From: Natronohydrobacter sp.
GTDB taxonomy: Bacteria > Pseudomonadota > Alphaproteobacteria > Rhodobacterales > Rhodobacteraceae
Length of the DNA stretch: 11,496 nucleotides
Direction of reading: 5' to 3'
Assembly: GCA_007118445.1 (NCBI GenBank)
Contig: SKRP01000302.1
Location: 1 to 11,496, forward strand
Below, piece after piece: positions 6,455 to 10,135 of this stretch. Position 1 is the stretch's first letter. Every line of letters starts with the position of its first letter. The notes beneath the pieces are model-generated. The model made no database searches and was not told the DNA's origin. It worked only from the letters and a program-made list of their open reading frames with translations. The translations under genes were made by a program, and so were the position numbers.

Positions 6455-7228
6455 TCACTCTGTCGCCGCCATCACGGTCATGTCCCGCAGCACGACATCG
6501 AGCCCCGCGATATCCCAGGAATTGCTGATCATGCCGGTTTCGAGCGAGATCGTGTGGATCTGCCCATTGGCATAGAGCCAGCCTGTATTCATGCTTTCGG
6601 CATCGGTCGAGATATCGAAGGCGATCGGGCCGTCCAGCATGACCCCCAGCTCGCCCACCATTTCATTGGTGCCGTCATTGGGTGCGGTCTGGCGCAACAG
6701 GGCGTTGCGTTCCTGATCAATGTTGAACATGGCCGTCGAGTCCGGGCTGCCGATGTTATTGGTATAGGCCGTGCCTGCGACCATAGGCGTGCCCATGGAC
6801 GCATCTTCGAAATGCAGATCGCCATCAACGAAGGCCTCACCGCTGGTCAGATTGATCCGGTGATTGGTTGTCCCTGACATGAAACGCAGCGCATCCGGGA
6901 CCGGGTTGATATCGACGATCACCGGAGCGCCTTCGGCAATCTCCATGCCCTGGCTCATCGCGACGATCAGATCCCAGGAGCCGTCCGTTGGGTCAATCGC
7001 GACCACTTCGAACGCTTCGGTCACGCCGATCAGCCCGCCCGTGGCGTTGCGGTAATCGATGCCGAGCAGTCGGCCATTGTAATCGAGTTCCTGCATCCCT
7101 GTGACCTGACCGCTGGTCAGATCGATCATGACGAGGGTCCGGTCGCCTGCAAGGCCAATTGCCGTATCAGACAGGGCAGGGGCGGCCATGGCACCGGCGA
7201 GGATTGCGGAAAACGCAAGAGGCTTCAT
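6455..7228 (-). CDS. Secreted DUF4394 protein (beta-propeller-like)
   Basis: This 257-residue protein has a cleavable signal peptide (residues 1-21, AAPALSDT), so it is probably periplasmic or outside the cell. The DUF4394 hallmarks are visible: VDINPVPDALRFMSG with NHRINLTSG (105-130), a middle TAYTNNI (154-159), TAMFNIDQERNALLRQTAPNDGTNEMVGELGV (165-196), and regular strand blocks ending LYANGQIHTISLETG. The domain has no established function. The start is placed at 7228 because AAGGAGA lies seven bases upstream of it on the minus strand. A longer reading from 7264 would put a charged stretch before the signal peptide. It lies downstream of the Rrf2 regulator on the same strand, 123 bases away, and converges on trpF with a 7-base gap. 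Confidence 0.85.
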   Translation of the reverse strand: MKPLAFSAILAGAMAAPALSDTAIGLAGDRTLVMIDLTSGQVTGMQELDYNGRLLGIDYRNATGGLIGVTEAFEVVAIDPTDGSWDLIVAMSQGMEIAEGAPVIVDINPVPDALRFMSGTTNHRINLTSGEAFVDGDLHFEDASMGTPMVAGTAYTNNIGSPDSTAMFNIDQERNALLRQTAPNDGTNEMVGELGVMLDGPIAFDISTDAESMNTGWLYANGQIHTISLETGMISNSWDIAGLDVVLRDMTVMAATE

Positions 7229-7323
7229 GTTCAGTCTCCTTGTTGCACGACCCTGTCGGGTCACGCAGCAGTAACGGAGACGACCCGCCGGGAGTTTCGC
7301 GCAGGGGCATAACAGCTTCGTGA

Positions 7324-7340
7324 GCTGCGGGATACGCAGC
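7324..7340. repeat. Perfect 6-bp hairpin between the Rrf2 and DUF4394 genes
   Basis: GCTGCG 7324-7329 pairs with CGCAGC 7335-7340 around a 5-base loop, just past the Rrf2 stop. A smaller stem, CAGCT 7313-7317 with AGCTG 7323-7327, partly overlaps it. Neither is followed by a U-tract on the minus strand, so this is more likely an RNA stabiliser or weak terminator than an efficient stop. The same hexamer pair in the opposite order occurs at 7996-8016. Confidence 0.3.
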
Positions 7341-7351
7341 GCCGCACAGGG

Positions 7352-7864
7352 TCAGACAGGCGCAAGCCTGGTGGGTGTTTGCGGGGTCGATGCCCCGGCC
7401 CGGTCCGGGTTGCAACTGGCCGAAAAGCGCGGGGCTTCCATGTTCAGGATCGCCTGCAGCCCGGAATTGCATTCGACGAGTTCCGACAGATAGACCTCAT
7501 CGAGCGCCGCATAGAAAGCTTCGACCGCGCGCGACAGGTGCGGGCGCATCACGCAATGCGCCTTGAGCGGGCAGGTATTGTTGGTCGAGAAACACTCGAT
7601 GAAGGGCAGGCCGGATTCGAATGCGCGGAACACTTCGCCGACGCTGATCGAAGACGCTGCACGGGCCAGATGAAACCCGCCATGCCGCCCGCGCTGGGTG
7701 ACGATGAAGCCTTCCTGGCCCAGTTTGTTGATGACCTGCGCCAGATGGTTTTCCGAGGCATTGACGGCTTTTGCGGCATCCTGCTTGCGCACGAGGCTGT
7801 CCTTGTTGACAGCGCAGAACATCAGGGTGCGCAGGGCCAGATTCGTTCGGGTGGTCAGTCGCAT
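7352..7864 (-). CDS. Rrf2-family transcriptional regulator, NsrR-like, with three cluster-type cysteines
   Basis: This 170-residue winged-helix regulator begins MRLTTRTNLALRTLMFCAVN, close to NsrR-type N-termini. The DNA-recognition region is ASENHLAQVINKLGQEGFIVTQRGRHGGFHLAR (36-68). The sensor loop carries C91, C98 and C104 (C-x6-C-x5-C), which in this family hold a [2Fe-2S] or [4Fe-4S] cluster sensing NO, redox or iron-sulfur status. Further cysteines at 132 and 151 and a Pro/Thr-rich tail of about 25 residues are less typical. It is transcribed divergently from the SQR-like gene, and the shared spacer holds two FNR-type boxes. Its probable targets are itself and that gene (inference). NsrR is the closest name, but IscR-like or other Rrf2 regulators cannot be excluded, so no symbol is given. 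Confidence 0.88.
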   Translation of the reverse strand: MRLTTRTNLALRTLMFCAVNKDSLVRKQDAAKAVNASENHLAQVINKLGQEGFIVTQRGRHGGFHLARAASSISVGEVFRAFESGLPFIECFSTNNTCPLKAHCVMRPHLSRAVEAFYAALDEVYLSELVECNSGLQAILNMEAPRFSASCNPDRAGASTPQTPTRLAPV

Positions 7865-7898
7865 GGCTGTTTCCTCGCTGCGGCGAATGGGAGATGCG

Positions 7899-7915
7899 GC
7901 AAAAATGTTTTCTGC
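7899..7915. promoter_or_regulatory. Imperfect palindrome near the predicted start of the Rrf2 gene transcript
   Basis: GCA-a-AAA-tgt-TTT-c-TGC (7899-7915) is symmetric at 12 of 14 arm positions. It lies within the first bases of the predicted Rrf2 transcript, whose start is estimated at 7916-7917 on the minus strand. An A/T-rich palindrome of this size is a plausible Rrf2 operator for autorepression, but it does not match a consensus I can name with certainty. Confidence 0.3.
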
Positions 7916-7923
7916 TGATGTTC

Positions 7924-7929
7924 ATTATT
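7924..7929 (-). promoter_or_regulatory. -10 element of the Rrf2 gene promoter
   Basis: Read on the minus strand this is AATAAT, five of six matches to TATAAT. A start about seven bases downstream (7916-7917) would place the FNR box at 7952-7965 at about -41.5 to -42.5, the class II activator position, with a leader of about 52 bases before the ATG. Confidence 0.5.
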
Positions 7930-7951
7930 TTTCCGCACGCGCTTGATTTCC

Positions 7952-7965
7952 TTGATCCGGATCAA
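7952..7965. promoter_or_regulatory. Perfect FNR/FnrL-type box
   Basis: TTGATCCGGATCAA is an exact, fully palindromic match to TTGAT-N4-ATCAA, the site of FNR, FnrL, Anr and related CRP/FNR regulators such as Dnr/NnrR. It lies between the divergent Rrf2 and SQR-like genes. Its spacing to the AATAAT element at 7924-7929 fits activation of the Rrf2 gene when oxygen is low. Confidence 0.8.
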
Positions 7966-8019
7966 TCCTCGGCTGGTCTTGCCGGGCTATTTTGTCGCAG
8001 CAGGTCGAAAGCTGCGGAT

Positions 8020-8033
8020 TTGACATGGATCAA
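8020..8033. promoter_or_regulatory. Second FNR-type box, one mismatch
   Basis: TTGACATGGATCAA matches TTGAT-N4-ATCAA with a single change (C for T at the fifth base). It is 68 bases centre-to-centre from the first box and lies on the SQR-like side. A start near 8061-8068 (TATATG at 8049-8054, or GATTGT at 8056-8061, as -10) would put it at about -35 to -41.5, so it is a candidate activator site for the SQR-like gene. Confidence 0.55.
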
Positions 8034-8067
8034 GGATGGTAAAATTAGTATATGAGATTGTGAACAT

Positions 8068-8100
8068 ATGTATGCCGGAGGAAAAGAGAGGCCCCGATGA
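8068..8100 (+). CDS. Possible 10-codon upstream ORF overlapping the SQR-like start
   Basis: ATG 8068 begins a frame reading MYAGGKERPR. Its TGA (8098-8100) overlaps the ATG of the next gene in an ATGA arrangement. No ribosome site precedes it, but the predicted transcript start lies close to its ATG. It may only be chance. If translated, it would couple translation to the oxidoreductase gene. Confidence 0.25.
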   Translation: MYAGGKERPR

Positions 8101-9413
8101 CCAAACTTGATCAACTGACCGCCAGTCGCCGGGGATTTCTGGGGCTTGCTGCTGCCGGGGGCGCTGCGCTGACGCTCGGTCCGGGCAAGGCCGAGGCCAC
8201 GCGCACCAATGCCCGCATCCTGATCATGGGCGCAGGCGCTGGCGGAGCTGCGATGGCCAATCGTCTGTCCGAGCGGCTTGAGGGGGCGCAGATCACTGTG
8301 CTCGACGGGCGGGCCGAGCATTGGTATCAGCCTGGCTTCACGCTGGTAGCGGCCGGGCTGCGCAAGGCAGATTATGCGGTCTCTTCGACCGAGCAATGGC
8401 TGCCGCGCGGCGTGACCTTCATCAATGAATACGCCGCCGAACTGGACCCCGAGGCCAATCGCGTCACCACCACAGGCGGGCAGCGGATCGAGTATGATTA
8501 TCTGATCGTCGCGACAGGGCTGACGCTCGACTGGGACGCGGTCGAGGGCTTCGATCTGTCGATGGTCGGCCCGGAAACCGGCATTTCAGCGCATTATGCG
8601 AGCCCGGAACTGGCGGAAAAGAGCTGGCACGCGCTGGACAAGTTCACCGATGAAGGTGGCGTCGGGCTGTTCGGGCGTCCGGCGACCGAGATGAAATGCG
8701 CAGGCGCGCCAGTGAAGATCTGTTTCCTTGGTGAAGATATCGCCACCACCAAGGGCAATCGCGCGAAATGCGAGTTCATCTATAATGCGCAGGCGCAGAA
8801 CCTGTTCGGGGTGCCGGTGATCCATCACCGCGTCCGCCAGATCATGGATGAGCGCGACATCACCTATCGCTATCAGCATGTGCTCAAAGGCATCGATCTT
8901 GGCGCGAAGACCGCGACCTATACCACGCCCGAGGGTGAGGTGACGGATAACTGGGATTTCATCAATGTGATCCCGCCGCAGCGCGCCCCGCAGGTGATCC
9001 GCGACTCAGGACTGGCCTGGGCGGATCGCTGGGTCGATCAGGGCTGGATCGAGGTCGACACCCAGACCCTGCGTCATGCGCGCTATGCCAATGTCTTTGG
9101 CATCGGCGATATCAACGGGGTGCCCAAGGGCAAGACTGCGGCCAGTGTGAAATTCCATGTGCCAGTGATCGAGGATCATCTGGTCGCCGAGATCGCCGGG
9201 CGCGAGGGCAGGCGGCTTTATGACGGCTATACCTCCTGCCCGCTGATCACGCGGGTCGGGCGCGCGATGCTGGTTGAATTCGACTACCAGGACAATCTGA
9301 CCCCATCCTTCCCCGGCCTGATCGCGCCGCTGGAAGAGCTGTGGATTTCCTGGCTGATGAAGGAAGTCGCCTTGAAAGCCACCTATAACGCCATGCTGCG
9401 CGGTCGGGCCTGA
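8097..9413 (+). CDS. Tat-exported FAD-dependent sulfide:quinone oxidoreductase-like protein (type II-like)
   Basis: This 438-residue flavoprotein begins with a Tat-type signal (SRRGFLGLAAAGGAAL, residues 10-25). Next come the FAD-binding GxGxxG (IMGAGAGGAAMANRL, 43-57), YLIVATGLTLDW (135-146) and the second FAD motif ANVFGIGDINGVP (331-343). The two cysteines expected of sulfide:quinone oxidoreductases are C201 in MKCAGAPVKICFL and C381 in YTSCPLITRVGRAMLVEFDY. Both contexts resemble type II enzymes (the human SQOR group). Extra cysteines are C209 and C225. The reaction would be sulfide (or persulfide) oxidation with electrons passed to quinone. A Tat signal places the enzyme on the periplasmic face, which is unusual for type II. 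GAGAGG at 8086-8091 is five bases before the ATG. It is transcribed divergently from an Rrf2 regulator. Confidence 0.85.
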   Translation: MTKLDQLTASRRGFLGLAAAGGAALTLGPGKAEATRTNARILIMGAGAGGAAMANRLSERLEGAQITVLDGRAEHWYQPGFTLVAAGLRKADYAVSSTEQWLPRGVTFINEYAAELDPEANRVTTTGGQRIEYDYLIVATGLTLDWDAVEGFDLSMVGPETGISAHYASPELAEKSWHALDKFTDEGGVGLFGRPATEMKCAGAPVKICFLGEDIATTKGNRAKCEFIYNAQAQNLFGVPVIHHRVRQIMDERDITYRYQHVLKGIDLGAKTATYTTPEGEVTDNWDFINVIPPQRAPQVIRDSGLAWADRWVDQGWIEVDTQTLRHARYANVFGIGDINGVPKGKTAASVKFHVPVIEDHLVAEIAGREGRRLYDGYTSCPLITRVGRAMLVEFDYQDNLTPSFPGLIAPLEELWISWLMKEVALKATYNAMLRGRA

Positions 9414-9419
9414 TCTGAG

Positions 9420-9492
9420 CGGGGCGCAGGGGGCTGCCGCCCCCGTCCGGTCTGCGACCGGCCTCCCCCGCGAGTATTTCGGGCAAGATGAA
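9420..9492. repeat. Double-hairpin intergenic element, probable dispersed repeat
   Basis: Two perfect 6-bp hairpins stand back to back: GGGGGC/GCCCCC (9429-9434, 9439-9444) and CCGGTC/GACCGG (9447-9452, 9456-9461). They are followed by CCTCCCCCGCGAGTATTTCG and AAGATGAAAG. From memory, close variants of this GC-hairpin plus CCCCCGxGTATTT...AGATGAAAG block recur between genes in many Rhodobacterales genomes. There is only one copy in this window, so repetition cannot be shown here. It lies within the operon, between the SQR-like and membrane protein genes. Confidence 0.5.
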
Positions 9493-9514
9493 AGCCCTGT
9501 GAAAGGATGAGAGA

Positions 9515-9871
9515 ATGGAAGAATTCAGCCTGATGACAATTCTGGCCGTGTTCGAGGAAATCTTCGGGCGCGGGCTGTTCTGGACCATGGTCGCGGTCGC
9601 GGTCGCGATTACGGCTGCGTGGGTTTATGTGCTGATCCGGGACCGGTCGCTGTCGATGCGCAAATTCCTGCTGGCGCAGCTGTCGATGCCCTTTGGTGGC
9701 GCGGCGGCGGTCTGGTTCGTGATGGTGATGACCAATTCGGGTTTTGCCGATATTGGCGGGCCGATTGACTGGATCGTGCTTCTGGGCGTGTTTGTGGCCG
9801 GGGCCGTGGGTTTCGCGATCCTGGTCTATGTCGTGCAATCGCTGCTGCGCGGCAAATCTGCCGAAGCGTAA
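9515..9871 (+). CDS. Small membrane protein, DUF5368-like
   Basis: This 118-residue protein has three hydrophobic helices at about residues 20-40, 54-73 and 83-110, a basic loop (RDRSLSMRKF) after the first, and a short basic C-terminus. I recall this architecture and sequence style as DUF5368, a family of unknown function in Rhodobacterales. The family call is from memory and not certain. ATG 9515 has AAAGGA (9502-9507) seven bases upstream. It follows the SQR-like gene by 101 bases, with no promoter I can see between them and a strong terminator after it, so the two are probably one transcript. It could be a membrane partner or quinone-side anchor of the exported flavoprotein (inference). 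Confidence 0.8.
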   Translation: MEEFSLMTILAVFEEIFGRGLFWTMVAVAVAITAAWVYVLIRDRSLSMRKFLLAQLSMPFGGAAAVWFVMVMTNSGFADIGGPIDWIVLLGVFVAGAVGFAILVYVVQSLLRGKSAEA

Positions 9872-9930
9872 AGCCAGCTCTGCGAACAGGGCGGTGGCTG
9901 CTCCTCCCGGTATCACGCCGCCCTTGCCTG

Positions 9931-9968
9931 CCCGTGCCCTTCCTCCCGAGGGCGCGGGCTTATCTTTT
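9931..9968 (+). terminator. Strong intrinsic terminator of the SQR-like/DUF5368-like operon
   Basis: CCCGTGCCCT (9931-9940) pairs with AGGGCGCGGG (9949-9958) over 10 bp with one U-G wobble and an 8-base loop. A U-rich tract, TTATCTTTT (9960-9968), follows directly. It separates the upstream operon from the cysS promoter. Confidence 0.85.
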
Positions 9969-9972
9969 GCGC

Positions 9973-10001
9973 TTGGCAGGGCGCGGGGTTTGCGGTTAGT
10001 G
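9973..10001 (+). promoter_or_regulatory. Putative promoter of the cysS leader transcript
   Basis: TTGGCA (9973-9978, five of six matches to TTGACA) lies 17 bases ahead of TTAGTG (9996-10001), a poor but placeable -10. The implied start at about 10008-10010 falls on or just before the ATG of the Cys-rich mini-ORF, so that ORF would be leaderless. This agrees with the absence of any ribosome-binding sequence in front of it. Confidence 0.5.
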
Positions 10002-10009
10002 TCACGCGC

Positions 10010-10054
10010 ATGAAGACCTTGACCTGCATCATCACCTGCTGCATTTGCCGCTGA
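10010..10054 (+). CDS. Cysteine-rich leader peptide upstream of cysS
   Basis: ATG 10010 to TGA 10052-10054 encodes MKTLTCIITCCICR, 14 residues with cysteines at 6, 10, 11 and 13. Four cysteines in 14 codons directly ahead of the cysteinyl-tRNA synthetase gene is the pattern of an attenuation leader that measures charged Cys-tRNA through ribosome stalling. No ribosome site precedes it, and the predicted transcript start nearly coincides with its ATG, as in the leaderless trpL of Sinorhizobium. Its last codons (TGC CGC) form one arm of a hairpin that competes with a perfect 8-bp downstream pairing. There is no direct evidence of translation. Confidence 0.7.
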   Translation: MKTLTCIITCCICR

Positions 10055-10112
10055 GTTTCCCGGCGGTCGGTCTTTTGGCATTCTCTTCTGTCTGACAGCA
10101 CCTTCCGCCGGG
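10046..10112 (+). promoter_or_regulatory. Competing RNA pairings in the cysS leader (putative attenuator)
   Basis: Segment B, CCCGGCGG (10059-10066), can pair upstream with the end of the mini-ORF (GCCG 10047-10050 or CCGC 10048-10051, 4 bp plus wobbles). Alternatively it pairs downstream with CCGCCGGG (10105-10112), an exact 8-bp G+C complement. TCTTTT (10071-10076) follows the short hairpin. The 3' arm can also form GGGC/GCCC (10110-10113, 10119-10122), just ahead of the cysS ribosome site GAGG (10127-10130). Which state turns cysS on is not decidable by eye. Confidence 0.5.
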
Positions 10113-10135
10113 CCACCCGCCCTGACGAGGACGCC

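Noticed and set aside
7229..7264. 12-residue extension of the DUF4394 protein
   Set aside because: The AAGGAGA ribosome site is correctly spaced for the start at 7228, and the signal peptide begins there.
7865..8096. Canonical NsrR operator in the divergent spacer
   Set aside because: No convincing pair of NsrR half-sites was found. Only the weaker palindrome at 7899-7915 was kept.
8097..9413. Flavocytochrome c sulfide dehydrogenase flavoprotein (FccB) as the identity of the Tat flavoprotein
   Set aside because: The Cys contexts KCAGAPVKI and YTSCPLIT match type II SQR better, and no cytochrome c partner gene is adjacent. It remains a distant alternative.
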